A DNA stretch of 64,000 nucleotides from JABDQZ01 sp050049775 (GCA_050049775.1 JASFVP010000008.1:25067-89066), one strand, 5' to 3'; positions 1 to 8,871 are shown, counted from the first letter of the stretch. Made by a program: numbers and translations. The notes: a model not told the origin generated them from the sequence alone.

Positions 1-20
1 TGTTCGATTGGCTGGGCCAT
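1..20 (-). CDS. Start of a minus-strand gene running off the left edge
   Basis: An ATG at 20-18 overlaps the TAA stop of the plsC-like gene in the arrangement TAATG, typical of translational coupling. Only six codons (MAQPIE) are in the window, so no product can be named. The overlap is the only evidence that it is a real gene start. Confidence 0.4.
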
Positions 21-718
21 TATTTTGCAGCTGACTGATCCTCGATCGCCAGGCGCATCTGCTCGGTTAACTCCTGTTCGTCGAAACCTCCAGAACGTAG
101 TACCCGGCACACCTGCACACGCGCCTGTGAGCGCTTGAATACGGCACGTACCACATGCCCCTGACCGGCAATACCGTCGAGACGCACCGGATAAACATCA
201 CAGTTAGCGCGTTTGGCCAACCGTGCCGCGCCGCCTTTAAGCCGGCGCGGCCGATCCGTATCCAGATGGATTTTGCCGTGCGGAAACAACGCCACTACTT
301 CACCCTGCTGCAATGCCAGCACGGCTGCGCGCAGCGCCTGGTCGGGACGACCTTCACGATCGACCGGGATACAGCCGATGACGCGAAACAGCCATTGCAA
401 ACCAAAGCGTTCATACTGTTCCTTGGCAATCATGAAGCGCAATGGCCGGCGAGCGGCGGCTATCAGCAACATCGGATCAAGACCGGAAACATGATTGGCC
501 ACCACAATTGCCGGTCCTTGCTCCGGCAAGCCGATATCGGTGGGTGACATACGATGGTAACGCTGGCAGAACAAGCGGTTAAAACCATCAAGCAGGTTCA
601 ATACCGCATGACCCCAATCGGTCAGATTGACCACCTGGCACGCCATGACCAGGCGCGTGAGCAGAAACAAACCGGCTATCGCGGCCAGCACCCAGAGTGC
701 AGTGACAAGATCAAACAT
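20..718 (-). CDS. 1-acyl-sn-glycerol-3-phosphate acyltransferase family protein (PlsC-like)
   Basis: This 232-residue protein belongs to the PlsC/LPLAT acyltransferase family, which moves an acyl chain from acyl-CoA or acyl-ACP to lysophospholipids at the inner membrane. A hydrophobic segment spans about residues 5-25. The catalytic HX4D motif is NHVSGLDP (His76, Asp81). The third family motif, usually FPEGT, reads FPHGK here, so substrate contacts may differ from classical PlsC; the following KGGAARLA segment is normal. It lies 8 bp downstream of def in the same orientation, and its stop overlaps the next start. The family is clear, but the exact lysophospholipid substrate cannot be told from sequence. 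Confidence 0.82.
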   Translation of the reverse strand: MFDLVTALWVLAAIAGLFLLTRLVMACQVVNLTDWGHAVLNLLDGFNRLFCQRYHRMSPTDIGLPEQGPAIVVANHVSGLDPMLLIAAARRPLRFMIAKEQYERFGLQWLFRVIGCIPVDREGRPDQALRAAVLALQQGEVVALFPHGKIHLDTDRPRRLKGGAARLAKRANCDVYPVRLDGIAGQGHVVRAVFKRSQARVQVCRVLRSGGFDEQELTEQMRLAIEDQSAAK

Positions 719-726
719 GAAAACTG

Positions 727-1257
727 TCAGGCGGGTTTCTTTTTGCCGCCTTTCTGATACACCTTGCGCTGAAACAGATCGGTGCGGCGGCTGACGACGC
801 GGTCGACAAACAGCATGCCGTCAAGATGATCGATTTCATGCTGCACAGCGCGCGCTTCATAGCCTTCCATATCGTATTCCAACGGCTGACCGCTGCGGTC
901 AAACGCCTTGAGATGAATCTTTTCGGCGCGAATCACATTGCCGGTGTAATCAGGCACCGACAGGCAGCCCTCACGACCGATTTCAAAACCTTCCCATTCG
1001 GTAATTTCCGGATTGACCAGAATTATATGACCATGATTGGGCACAGGCTTGCGCGTGTTGGAACAATCGACGATCACCACCCGTTTGAAATAATTGACCT
1101 GCGGTGCGGCAATACCCACGGCCGCGGGACCATTCTGGCGTGTTTCTTCCAGATCATCGATGAACTGCTGCAAGTCGGCATCCGCAAAATCCTCAACCGG
1201 CTCTGAAACCTGCTTGAGACGCTCATCCGGCAGGTGCAAAATTTCCAGTATCGCCAT
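727..1257 (-). CDS. def: Peptide deformylase
   Basis: Removes the N-formyl group from nascent proteins in the cytoplasm. All three family motifs are present: GIAAPQ (residues 48-53), EGCLSVP with metal ligand Cys98, and HEIDH with ligands His140 and His144 and catalytic Glu141. The first glycine of the usual GxGLAAPQ motif is Ala46. The 176-residue length is normal. It follows the ACT-domain gene after 3 bp and probably shares its transcript. It is not beside fmt as in Escherichia coli, so it may be one of several deformylases in the genome. Confidence 0.93.
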   Translation of the reverse strand: MAILEILHLPDERLKQVSEPVEDFADADLQQFIDDLEETRQNGPAAVGIAAPQVNYFKRVVIVDCSNTRKPVPNHGHIILVNPEITEWEGFEIGREGCLSVPDYTGNVIRAEKIHLKAFDRSGQPLEYDMEGYEARAVQHEIDHLDGMLFVDRVVSRRTDLFQRKVYQKGGKKKPA

Positions 1258-1260
1258 GCC

Positions 1261-1782
1261 TCAGCCAACCATGGTTTCGATCGGGCTGATATTGACATCC
1301 AGACCGCTCTTGTCGATGCGATCAACCGCGTCCTGTAACTCCTCGATGGATTTATCGGAATAGCCGTCAATCACCATGATGTACAGCGGCTCGGCATCAT
1401 TACCGACCACGTCCGAACTCAGGTCCAGAATATTAAAGCCGGTTTCCGCCAGCGCCGATGTCACCTGTGCGACGATGCCGGCACGGTCAGCGCCATTGAC
1501 GCGTACCGTAATATTCGGCACCACATGCTTGTGCAGATGTGCCTCGATCGGATCCAGGTGCATGCACAAGTCCATGCCGTCGATGATGGGCGCCAGTGCC
1601 TGATCAATATCCTCGGCAGACACCGGACTCTGCACCATCATCATGATGGTGAAATTACCGCCGAGACGGATCATCGACGCTTCACCCAGACTCAGGCCAC
1701 GCTCGAACAGGGCCGTTGTCACTTTTGCCACGATGCCGGGGCTGTCTTCGCCGACCAGGGTCAGCATGTACCAATCATTCAC
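1261..1782 (-). CDS. ACT-domain protein, GcvR-like regulator
   Basis: Two tandem ACT domains (about residues 1-80 and 90-170) make up nearly the whole protein, as in GcvR, the accessory repressor of the glycine cleavage operon in enterobacteria. The first domain opens with YMLTLVGEDSPGIVAKV and the second with VRVNGADRAGIVAQV, the usual amino-acid-binding turn. I take the GTG at 1782 as start: it has GGAG seven bases upstream and overlaps the stop of the preceding yfiH-like gene. A longer reading from 1806 adds eight residues that do not resemble the family. No catalytic domain is present. The glycine-cleavage role is inferred from family resemblance only. Confidence 0.78.
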   Translation of the reverse strand: MNDWYMLTLVGEDSPGIVAKVTTALFERGLSLGEASMIRLGGNFTIMMMVQSPVSAEDIDQALAPIIDGMDLCMHLDPIEAHLHKHVVPNITVRVNGADRAGIVAQVTSALAETGFNILDLSSDVVGNDAEPLYIMVIDGYSDKSIEELQDAVDRIDKSGLDVNISPIETMVG

Positions 1783-2536
1783 TGTGTTTCTCCACAAGCT
1801 CTTCAAACCAGATCAGGGACGCCATGCGACCAGTGACGCCGTCGCGGCGGTAGGAATAAAAACGTTGCTGGTCGCTAACTGTACAGAATTCGCCACCAGT
1901 AATAAATCCGACGCCACAGCGTTGCAGCCGCAAACGCGCCAGCTGGTAAATATCGGCCAGCCATTTATCCGCACCATTGCTCTGAAACGCGGCCTGCGCC
2001 TCTGCTTGTTGCGACACAAAGGCCTCGACCACCTCGGCGCCGACTTCAAATGCCGCCGGGCCAATGGCCGGTCCCAACCAGACACACAGGTCGGCTGCAT
2101 CCGTCCGGAATTTATCCAATGTCGCCTCAATCACCCCGGCCTGCAGACCTTTCCAACCGGCATGCGCTACCGCGACTTCCGTACCATTGCGATCGGCGAT
2201 AAACACCGGCAGGCAATCGGCCGTCAGCACCACACAGACCTGGCCGGGCTGATCCGTATAGGCCGCGTCCGCCTGACAAACGGACTCACAACCAGCATCC
2301 ACCACTTGCACGCCATGCACCTGCTCAAGCCAGCGTGGCTCCTGCGGCAACTGTAACGCCTGGCGCAGCAACTGCCGGTTGCGTTCGACAGCGACAACAT
2401 CATCGCCAACATGGGTGGCCAGATTAAAGCTGGCGTACGGCGGCTGACTGAAACCGCCTGCCCGGGTAGTCACTGCAGCGTGTACATTATCTGCAACCGG
2501 CCAGTCGGGGCGCAAAAACTCCAAATCCGCTGTCAC
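1775..2536 (-). CDS. pgeF: YfiH/PgeF-family laccase-domain protein (polyphenol oxidase / nucleoside phosphorylase family)
   Basis: This 253-residue protein carries the zinc-binding signature of the family: His74 in WLEQVHG, Cys108 in TADCLP and His125 in VAHAGWKG. The conserved WLGPAIGPAAFEVG segment follows. Members were first called multicopper polyphenol oxidases (laccase domain). Later work describes purine nucleoside phosphorylase/deaminase activity and a role in peptidoglycan editing (YfiH/PgeF). Its start overlaps rluD by 4 bp (ATGA), the rluD-yfiH pairing common in Gammaproteobacteria. The cellular substrate cannot be decided from sequence. Confidence 0.88.
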   Translation of the reverse strand: MTADLEFLRPDWPVADNVHAAVTTRAGGFSQPPYASFNLATHVGDDVVAVERNRQLLRQALQLPQEPRWLEQVHGVQVVDAGCESVCQADAAYTDQPGQVCVVLTADCLPVFIADRNGTEVAVAHAGWKGLQAGVIEATLDKFRTDAADLCVWLGPAIGPAAFEVGAEVVEAFVSQQAEAQAAFQSNGADKWLADIYQLARLRLQRCGVGFITGGEFCTVSDQQRFYSYRRDGVTGRMASLIWFEELVEKHSE

Positions 2537-3498
2537 GCCGCAGCTTCCTCATCGCGCAACGCCTGCAATAACTGCTGCATGTCCTCTGGCAATGGCGCTC
2601 CCCAACTGAGCGTCTCGTCACTGACCGGATGCTGCAAGGTCAAACGCCGCGCATGCAATGCCTGGCGCGGGAAGTCACGGATTTTCTGTTTCAGGGTTTC
2701 ACTGACGCCGGCCGGTATGCGACTGCGACCGGCATACAGCGGGTCACCGACAATCGGGTGGTGAATGTAAGCCATATGCACACGGATCTGGTGCGTGCGC
2801 CCGGTTTCAAGCTTGATCTTCACATAGGTATGGGCACGAAATTTCTCACCTATGCGGTAATGAGTGATCGCCGGTTTGCCGAGTGGATGTACCGCCATAC
2901 GCGTGCGATGCACCGGATGCCGACCGATCGGCTCATCGACGGTGCCGCCACCGGTCAACACGCCGGTGACGATGGCGCGATATTCGCGGCTGACCGTGCG
3001 CTGCTGCAATTGTGCCACCAGAGATTTGTGCGCCAGTTCGGTCTTGGCCACCACCATGAGTCCGGTAGTGTCCTTATCCAGCCGGTGCACAATGCCGGCA
3101 CGCGGCAGGCCGGCCAGCTGCGGTACATGATAGAGCAGACCGTTGAGCAAGGTTCCCTGCCAGTTGCCGGCTGCCGGATGCACCACCAGACCGGCCGGTT
3201 TGTTGAGCACCAGCATCGAGTCGTCTTCAAACACAATGTCCAGCGGTATCGGTTCGGCGCTGAAGCCGGTTTCGTCGCGCTCTTCCAACTGCAGCGCCAG
3301 GTTTTCCCCGCCGAGCAGGCGGTCTTTCGGCCGGCGGATCTGGTCGTCTACCGTCACCAGCCCCTCTCGGATCCATTGGGTCAGGCGGCTGCGCGAGTAG
3401 TCCTCGAACAGGGCGCTCATGACCTGATCCAGTCGCTGGCCCGCCAGCTCGTCGGGAACCACGGCATGCAGAATTTGCGCGGCTTTATGCTCGGTCAT
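2533..3498 (-). CDS. rluD: 23S rRNA pseudouridine(1911/1915/1917) synthase RluD
   Basis: An N-terminal S4 RNA-binding domain (about residues 20-75) is followed by the RluA-family catalytic domain with HRLDKDTTGL, where Asp141 is the catalytic aspartate. The 321-residue length matches RluD, which makes three pseudouridines in helix 69 of 23S rRNA. It is divergent from bamD and leads the rluD-yfiH-gcvR-like-def-plsC group. The divergent rluD/bamD layout is conserved in Gammaproteobacteria and favours RluD over RluC or RluA. Confidence 0.93.
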   Translation of the reverse strand: MTEHKAAQILHAVVPDELAGQRLDQVMSALFEDYSRSRLTQWIREGLVTVDDQIRRPKDRLLGGENLALQLEERDETGFSAEPIPLDIVFEDDSMLVLNKPAGLVVHPAAGNWQGTLLNGLLYHVPQLAGLPRAGIVHRLDKDTTGLMVVAKTELAHKSLVAQLQQRTVSREYRAIVTGVLTGGGTVDEPIGRHPVHRTRMAVHPLGKPAITHYRIGEKFRAHTYVKIKLETGRTHQIRVHMAYIHHPIVGDPLYAGRSRIPAGVSETLKQKIRDFPRQALHARRLTLQHPVSDETLSWGAPLPEDMQQLLQALRDEEAAA

Positions 3499-3579
3499 GC
3501 GGGATTTCTAAAATCATCAAACACGGGGACGGTTAGGTTATACTTCGGCATCAGCATATACCAGACAGCAGAATTCATC

Positions 3580-4422
3580 ATGAGTTATCGTTTTTCACGC
3601 CCCGGTTTTGTCTTGCCCGGCTTGTTGGCCGCCATCCTGTTGAGCAGCGGTTGTTCGCTGCTACCGGAAGAAAAAGACGAAACCCTCAACTGGTCGGCCA
3701 ACAAATTCTATACTGAGGCCTCCGAGGCCATGCGCGCCGGTGACTACAAAACCGCGGCCGAATACTACGAAAAACTCGAGGCGCGCTATCCATTCGGCAA
3801 ATACGCCCTGCAGGCGCAGCTCGACCTGGCCTATGCCTATTACAAGGACTCGGAGCCCGAGTCGGCGATTGCCGCTGCCGATCGTTTTATCCGCCTGCAC
3901 CCGAATCACCCGGCCACGGCATACGCCTATTATTTGAAAGGCCTGGTCAACTTCAATCGCCGCCTGGGTTTTCTGACCCGCTTTATACCGACCGATACCT
4001 CACAGCGTGATCCGGGCGCGGCGCTCGAAGCCTACAAGGATTTTGCAGAACTGGCGCGCAAATTCCCGGACAGTGAGTACGCTGAAGATGCGCGCAAGCG
4101 CATGATTTACCTGCGCAACAACCTGGCCAAGCATGAAGTGCATGTCGCGCGCTATTACCTGGAACGCGGCGCCTATGTCGCCGCAGCCAACCGAGCCGGC
4201 ACCGTAGTGGAAAAATACCAGCGCACCCCGGCAGTCAAGGACGCACTGGAAATCATGATAGAAGCTTACAAACGGCTCGATAAACCCGAACTGGCGCAGG
4301 ATGCAGAACGCGTGCTGGCTTTGAATCTGGAAAAAGGCACTTTTTCAGTCGATCCGTTGGAACTCGAGGAACCGACACTGGGTCGCAAGATCTGGGAGTA
4401 CCTGGAACTCGACAAAAACTAG
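3580..4422 (+). CDS. bamD: Outer membrane protein assembly factor BamD (lipoprotein)
   Basis: A 280-residue lipoprotein: an N-terminal hydrophobic signal ends in lipobox LSSGC, with Cys25 as the lipidated residue. The rest is alpha-helical and TPR-like, as in BamD/ComL, an essential part of the BAM complex that inserts beta-barrel proteins in the outer membrane. I chose the ATG at 3580 because it gives a proper signal peptide. The frame stays open far upstream, but that part only mirrors rluD on the opposite strand. A possible -10 (TATACT, 3539-3544) lies in the divergent intergenic region. A hairpin at 4444-4471 closes the unit. Confidence 0.95.
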   Translation: MSYRFSRPGFVLPGLLAAILLSSGCSLLPEEKDETLNWSANKFYTEASEAMRAGDYKTAAEYYEKLEARYPFGKYALQAQLDLAYAYYKDSEPESAIAAADRFIRLHPNHPATAYAYYLKGLVNFNRRLGFLTRFIPTDTSQRDPGAALEAYKDFAELARKFPDSEYAEDARKRMIYLRNNLAKHEVHVARYYLERGAYVAAANRAGTVVEKYQRTPAVKDALEIMIEAYKRLDKPELAQDAERVLALNLEKGTFSVDPLELEEPTLGRKIWEYLELDKN

Positions 4423-4443
4423 GCCGCATGTACCAATCTGTAC

Positions 4444-4471
4444 CGCCATTCCGGCAGCAGCCGGAATGGCG
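4444..4471. terminator. Perfect hairpin between convergent bamD and glnB
   Basis: Eleven-bp perfect arms (CGCCATTCCGG and CCGGAATGGCG) flank a six-base loop CAGCAG. It lies 22 bp after the bamD stop and 9 bp before the glnB stop, so it can serve both converging units. Neither side has a clean T-run; on the plus side the tract CCGCTTGTT is weak. Confidence 0.65.
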
Positions 4472-4479
4472 CCGCTTGT

Positions 4480-4818
4480 TCAGATTGCTTCGTCACCTTC
4501 CTCGCCGGTGCGGATGCGAACAACACGTTCGACACTGGTGACAAAAATCTTGCCATCACCAATCTTGCCGGTGCGCGCCGCCTTGGTGATGGCATCGACA
4601 CAGCCGTCAAGCTTGTCATCCGGAATCACCATTTCCAGTTTCACCTTGGGCAGGAAATCGACAATGTACTCGGCGCCACGATACAACTCGGTATGGCCTT
4701 TCTGGCGTCCAAAACCCTTGACTTCGGTGACCGTCAGGCCGGTGATGCCTTCTTCGGAAAGCGCTTCCCTGACCTCGTCGAGTTTGAACGGCTTGATGAT
4801 GGCTTCTACTTTTTTCAT
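4480..4818 (-). CDS. glnB: Nitrogen regulatory protein P-II
   Basis: A 112-residue PII signal protein that senses 2-oxoglutarate, ATP/ADP and, through uridylylation, glutamine. The T-loop contains GRQKGHTELYRGAEY with the uridylylation site at Tyr51, and the C-terminal signature GKIGDGKIFV is intact. The sequence resembles GlnB more than GlnK: there is no linked amtB, and the C-terminus is TGEEGDEAI. It lies 27 bp after nadE on the same strand, in the order sucC-sucD-nadE-glnB, which suggests PII regulates or is co-expressed with the NAD synthetase. Confidence 0.93.
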   Translation of the reverse strand: MKKVEAIIKPFKLDEVREALSEEGITGLTVTEVKGFGRQKGHTELYRGAEYIVDFLPKVKLEMVIPDDKLDGCVDAITKAARTGKIGDGKIFVTSVERVVRIRTGEEGDEAI

Positions 4819-4845
4819 TTTTTCTCTCCAGGATAAATATTAAGG

Positions 4846-6462
4846 TCAGCTTTCGCTCGAGCTGAATCCGTTGGTAATCGGATAGCGCCGGTCGCGGCCA
4901 TAGGCGCGCATGGTGATCTTGATCCCGGGCGGCGCCTGGCGGCGTTTGTATTCGTTCACATCCACCAGCCGTACAATCCGCTTGACCAGACCCTCGTCAA
5001 AGCCCATGCCGACGATGGCCTTGACGCCGAGATCCAGCTCCACATACAGGCGCAGAATCTCGTCGAGCACTGCATAGTCCGGCAGGCTGTCGGTATCTTG
5101 CTGGTCGGCGCGCAGTTCCGCCGATGGCGGCCGTTCGATGACACGTTGCGGTATGACCTGACCACGGCGGTTGCGATATTCGGCCAACTGGTAAACCAGC
5201 AGTTTAGGACAATCCTTGATCGGAGCAAAGCCGCCAGCCATGTCGCCGTACAGCGTCGAATAACCGACCGACATTTCGCTCTTGTTGCCGGTGGTCAGCA
5301 GCATTTTGCCTTTTTTGTTGCTGATCGCCATCAGCAGGATACCTCGGCAGCGGGCCTGAATATTTTCCTCGGTGACGTCTGCCGGCAGCCCTTTAAACTC
5401 GTCACTCAATAGATCCAGAAATGCCGTAAACGGTTGCTCGATCGGCAGACTGCGATAATGTACGCCGAGATTGCGCGCCTGCAATGCTGCATCCTCGTTG
5501 CTCATATCAGCGGTATAACGCGACGGCATCATGACCACCTCGACCTGATCAGCACCGAGCGCATCCACGGCCAGCGCCAGCACCAGCGCCGAATCGATAC
5601 CGCCCGACAGACCCAGCACCACGCCCCGGAAACCATTTTTGATGACATAGTCGCGAATACCAAGCACCAGCGCCTGGTAAATACGCGCCAGCAGATCATC
5701 ATCCACCAGAATCTGATCATGCACCGGTTGTAAATTTTCAAAGGTCACCGGCGACAGACATTCGACAAATTCGGGACTGTGCTGGGTAACATCACCGGCG
5801 GCATTGATGACAAACGAGCCGCCGTCGAACACCAGTTCGTCCTGGCCACCGACCAGATTGACATAGACAATGCTGATCTGATGCTTGCGGGCATGGCGCG
5901 CCAGCATCTGCTCGCGGCGCATGGACTTTTCGATATCAAACGGCGAGGCGTTGATGTTGAGCAGCAGCTTGGCGCCGGCCGCCACGGACTGCGCCACCGG
6001 CCCTTCTTCCCAGACGTCTTCACAAATGGTGATACCAATCGGCACGCCCTTGACCTCAATGACGCAAGCCTGTTCACCGGGTGTGAAATAACGCTTTTCA
6101 TCAAACACGCTGTAATTTGGCAGCGCATGCTTGAAATATTCGACCAGCAGCTCACCATCACGCAGCACACCGGCGGCGTTGTAAAGCTTGCCCAAACGAT
6201 TGCGTGGATAGCCCAGCACCACGGCGATGCCTTTGACCGATTCGCGCACATGATCAAACGCCTGTTCGGTCGCTTCGATGAAGGCCGGGCGCAGTAACAG
6301 ATCTTCGGGCGGATAACCGGTCAGGCTCAGTTCCGGAAAGGCGACAATATCAGCCTGGAAATCATCCCTTGCCCGGTTGGCCGCCTCGATGATGCGCTCG
6401 GCATTGCCGCGCACGTCACCCACCAGCAGATTGAGCTGCGCCATTACGATTTTCAGGGACAT
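4846..6462 (-). CDS. nadE: Glutamine-dependent NAD+ synthetase
   Basis: Makes NAD from deamido-NAD using ATP and ammonia drawn from glutamine. The N-terminal nitrilase-type glutaminase domain (about residues 1-255) has the Glu of FPELSLTGYPPEDLL, the Lys region KHALPNYSVFDEKR and the nucleophile in TICEDVWEEG. The C-terminal synthetase domain has the PP-loop GLSGGIDSALV. I use the ATG at 6462 (MSLKIVMAQL); an in-frame ATG at 6483 adds seven residues not expected for the family. At about 538 residues it matches the shorter two-domain NadE class. It starts 36 bp after sucD and runs into glnB. Confidence 0.93.
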   Translation of the reverse strand: MSLKIVMAQLNLLVGDVRGNAERIIEAANRARDDFQADIVAFPELSLTGYPPEDLLLRPAFIEATEQAFDHVRESVKGIAVVLGYPRNRLGKLYNAAGVLRDGELLVEYFKHALPNYSVFDEKRYFTPGEQACVIEVKGVPIGITICEDVWEEGPVAQSVAAGAKLLLNINASPFDIEKSMRREQMLARHARKHQISIVYVNLVGGQDELVFDGGSFVINAAGDVTQHSPEFVECLSPVTFENLQPVHDQILVDDDLLARIYQALVLGIRDYVIKNGFRGVVLGLSGGIDSALVLALAVDALGADQVEVVMMPSRYTADMSNEDAALQARNLGVHYRSLPIEQPFTAFLDLLSDEFKGLPADVTEENIQARCRGILLMAISNKKGKMLLTTGNKSEMSVGYSTLYGDMAGGFAPIKDCPKLLVYQLAEYRNRRGQVIPQRVIERPPSAELRADQQDTDSLPDYAVLDEILRLYVELDLGVKAIVGMGFDEGLVKRIVRLVDVNEYKRRQAPPGIKITMRAYGRDRRYPITNGFSSSES

Positions 6463-6498
6463 GTCAGTACTTCTGCATGGCAATTGATCGACAGGACG

Positions 6499-7368
6499 TC
6501 AGCCCAGCAGCTCATGCATGCGCCGGCCGATTTCAGCCGGCGAACGCACCGTCGCCACACCGGCGGCTTCCAACGCCGCATACTTGCCTTCCGCCGTGCC
6601 CTTGCCACCACTGACGATGGCGCCGGCATGGCCCATGCGTTTACCGGATGGCGCCGTCACGCCGGCAATGTAGGCGACCACCGGCTTGCTGACGTGTTCA
6701 CGGATGTAGTCGGCGGCATCTTCCTCGGCGCTGCCGCCGATTTCGCCCACCATGACGATGCCGCGCGTCTGCTCATCCTGCTCAAACAGCTCCAGGCAAT
6801 CAATGAAATTCATGCCCTGGATCGGGTCGCCGCCAATACCTACGCAAGTGCTCTGACCAAGCCCTTCGCTGGTGGTCTGGTAAACCGCCTCGTAAGTCAG
6901 GGTACCGGAACGTGACACAATCCCCACCGAACCCGGTTGATGGATATTGCCCGGCATGATGCCGATCTTGCACGCGCCGGGCGTGATAATGCCGGGGCAG
7001 TTCGGCCCGATCAGATAGACATCGCTGCCTTCGAGCGCCGCCTTGACCTTGAGCATGTCCTGCACCGGAATGCCCTCGGTGATGCAGGCGATCACTTTGA
7101 TACCGGCATCGGCCGCTTCCAGAATGGCATCGGCAGCGAATGCCGCCGGCACATAAATCATGCTGGCTTCGGCGCCTCCCTGCTGCACTGCCTGTTCGAC
7201 CGTGTCGAATACCGGCAGATCCAGATGGGTTTGCCCGCCCTTGCCCGGCGTCACGCCACCAACCATATTGGTGCCATAGGCGATCGCCTGTTCGGAATGG
7301 AAGGTGCCCTGCTTGCCGGTAAAGCCCTGGCAAATGACCTTGGTGTTTTTATCGATCAAGATGCTCAT
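6499..7368 (-). CDS. sucD: Succinate-CoA ligase (ADP-forming), alpha subunit
   Basis: A 289-residue alpha subunit with an N-terminal CoA-binding Rossmann domain (VICQGFTGKQGTFHS) and a ligase domain. The phosphorylated active-site histidine lies in MGHAGAIVSGGKGTAEGK. It pairs with SucC to convert succinyl-CoA to succinate with nucleotide triphosphate formation in the TCA cycle. Its start overlaps the sucC stop by 4 bp, giving coupled translation. Confidence 0.96.
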   Translation of the reverse strand: MSILIDKNTKVICQGFTGKQGTFHSEQAIAYGTNMVGGVTPGKGGQTHLDLPVFDTVEQAVQQGGAEASMIYVPAAFAADAILEAADAGIKVIACITEGIPVQDMLKVKAALEGSDVYLIGPNCPGIITPGACKIGIMPGNIHQPGSVGIVSRSGTLTYEAVYQTTSEGLGQSTCVGIGGDPIQGMNFIDCLELFEQDEQTRGIVMVGEIGGSAEEDAADYIREHVSKPVVAYIAGVTAPSGKRMGHAGAIVSGGKGTAEGKYAALEAAGVATVRSPAEIGRRMHELLG

Positions 7369-8534
7369 GCCTGACCTCCTGCAGCTGCAACGACCTTGTT
7401 GGCCGCTTCGGTCAAATCGGAGGCCGTCATCAAATCCAGGCCACTGTTGTTGAGCATGTCCAGCCCCTGGGGGGCGTTGGTGCCTTCGAGTCGCACCACC
7501 ACCGGTACCTCGATACCAACTTCGCGCACAGCACTGATGATGCCCTCGGCAATCAGGTCACAACGCACGATGCCACCGAAGATGTTGACCAGCACCGCCT
7601 TGACCTTGTCGTCGGACAAAATCAGCTTGAATGCTTCGGCAACACGCTCGGCCGTGGTGCCACCACCGACATCAAGGAAATTGGCCGGCAAGCCGCCGTG
7701 CAGCTTGACCAGGTCCATGGTCGCCATCGCAAGACCGGCGCCGTTGACCATGCAGCCAATGTTGCCATCGAGCGTGATGTAGTTGAGTTCATGCTCGGCC
7801 GCTTCAGCCTCGCGCGCGTCTTCCTGGCTCTTGTCGCGCAGCGCCAGCAGGTCGGGATGACGGTAGACGGCGTTGTCATCGAGATTGATTTTGGCGTCCA
7901 GCGCCAGCAGGTTGTCGCTGCGCGTGACGACAAGAGGATTGATTTCAATCAGCGAGGCATCCGTAGCGGTGAAAATCCGGAACAGCGCGAACATAATCTG
8001 CTGGAACTCACGAATCTGCGCGCCTTCGAGCTGCAAGGCAAACGCCAGTTTGCGACACTGGTAGGCCTGCAGGCCGGCGGCCGGGTCGATGCGAATGCTG
8101 TGAATTTTTTCCGGTGTCGTGGCGGCGACCTCTTCGATGTTCATGCCGCCGGCGCTGGATGCCATGAACAGAATGCGTTTGCTGGCCCGGTCAACCAATA
8201 CACCGAGATAAATCTCGCGCTCGATGTCGGTTGGTTGCTCGATCAGCAGCGTGTTGACCGGCAGCCCTTCGGCGCCGGTTTGCGGTGTGACCAACTGCGC
8301 ACCCAGCAAACGTTGGACTTCAGTCCGGGTCGCGTCAGCCGAATCGGTCAACACCACGCCGCCACCCTTGCCGCGGCCACCGGCATGCACCTGCGCCTTG
8401 ACCACCCAACGACTGCCGCTCAGCTCAGACAACACTGCGTCCAGCTGGCCGGCATCATCGACAATCCGGCCGCTCGGTACGGCAATGCCATGGTCGGCAA
8501 AAAGCTGTTTTGCCTGGTATTCATGCAAGTTCAT
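7365..8534 (-). CDS. sucC: Succinate-CoA ligase (ADP-forming), beta subunit
   Basis: A 389-residue beta subunit beginning MNLHEYQAKQLF, the usual family start. The ATP-grasp domain follows (KAQVHAGGRGKGGGV), then the C-terminal CoA-ligase domain (NIFGGIVRCDLIAEGI and VVRLEGTN). It is the first gene of sucC-sucD-nadE-glnB and is divergent from the PP0621-like/pilSR unit. It is not beside sucAB or sdh, unlike in Escherichia coli. Confidence 0.96.
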   Translation of the reverse strand: MNLHEYQAKQLFADHGIAVPSGRIVDDAGQLDAVLSELSGSRWVVKAQVHAGGRGKGGGVVLTDSADATRTEVQRLLGAQLVTPQTGAEGLPVNTLLIEQPTDIEREIYLGVLVDRASKRILFMASSAGGMNIEEVAATTPEKIHSIRIDPAAGLQAYQCRKLAFALQLEGAQIREFQQIMFALFRIFTATDASLIEINPLVVTRSDNLLALDAKINLDDNAVYRHPDLLALRDKSQEDAREAEAAEHELNYITLDGNIGCMVNGAGLAMATMDLVKLHGGLPANFLDVGGGTTAERVAEAFKLILSDDKVKAVLVNIFGGIVRCDLIAEGIISAVREVGIEVPVVVRLEGTNAPQGLDMLNNSGLDLMTASDLTEAANKVVAAAGGQA

Positions 8535-8625
8535 ATGGGCAACTCTGTATTATTCTCGATTGTGGATTCGGCTATTTTGTGACAAACACTCACACGACGC
8601 AAAAAAACGTTTAGACTTCAGCGTT

Positions 8626-8871
8626 ATGGGCTTTCGTTTCATTCTTTTTATCGTTGCACTGGCTGGTGTCTGGCTGATTGTTCGCCATCTCGCCAGCAGC
8701 CGCAAATCGGCCCGACCGGAAATCAAAACCGGGAAGAAAAAAGTTATCACCGGCAATATGGTGGAGTGCGCACATTGCGGCCTGCATCTGCCGGAAGAGG
8801 AAGCCGTCAGTCGCCACGGCAAGTTCTACTGCAGCGAACAACACGCGGATATCGATGACCCAGACGGCTGA
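8626..8871 (+). CDS. Small membrane-anchored zinc-ribbon-like protein (PP0621 family)
   Basis: An 81-residue protein with one N-terminal transmembrane segment (about residues 3-20) and a basic linker. The C-terminal tail reads CAHCGLHLPEEEAV...YCSEQH and is probably a small zinc-binding fold. The ATG at 8626 gives a clean membrane start. It overlaps pilS by 17 bp, so the two are co-translated. The PP0621-like family often sits beside pilS in Gammaproteobacteria; its function is not known. A role near the PilS sensor is inferred from position only. Confidence 0.8.
   Translation: MGFRFILFIVALAGVWLIVRHLASSRKSARPEIKTGKKKVITGNMVECAHCGLHLPEEEAVSRHGKFYCSEQHADIDDPDG

Noticed and set aside
2629..3579. 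Long upstream extension of the bamD frame giving a 597-residue protein
   Set aside because: The extension lies wholly opposite rluD and has no recognisable domain; the internal ATG at 3580 gives a correct lipoprotein signal.
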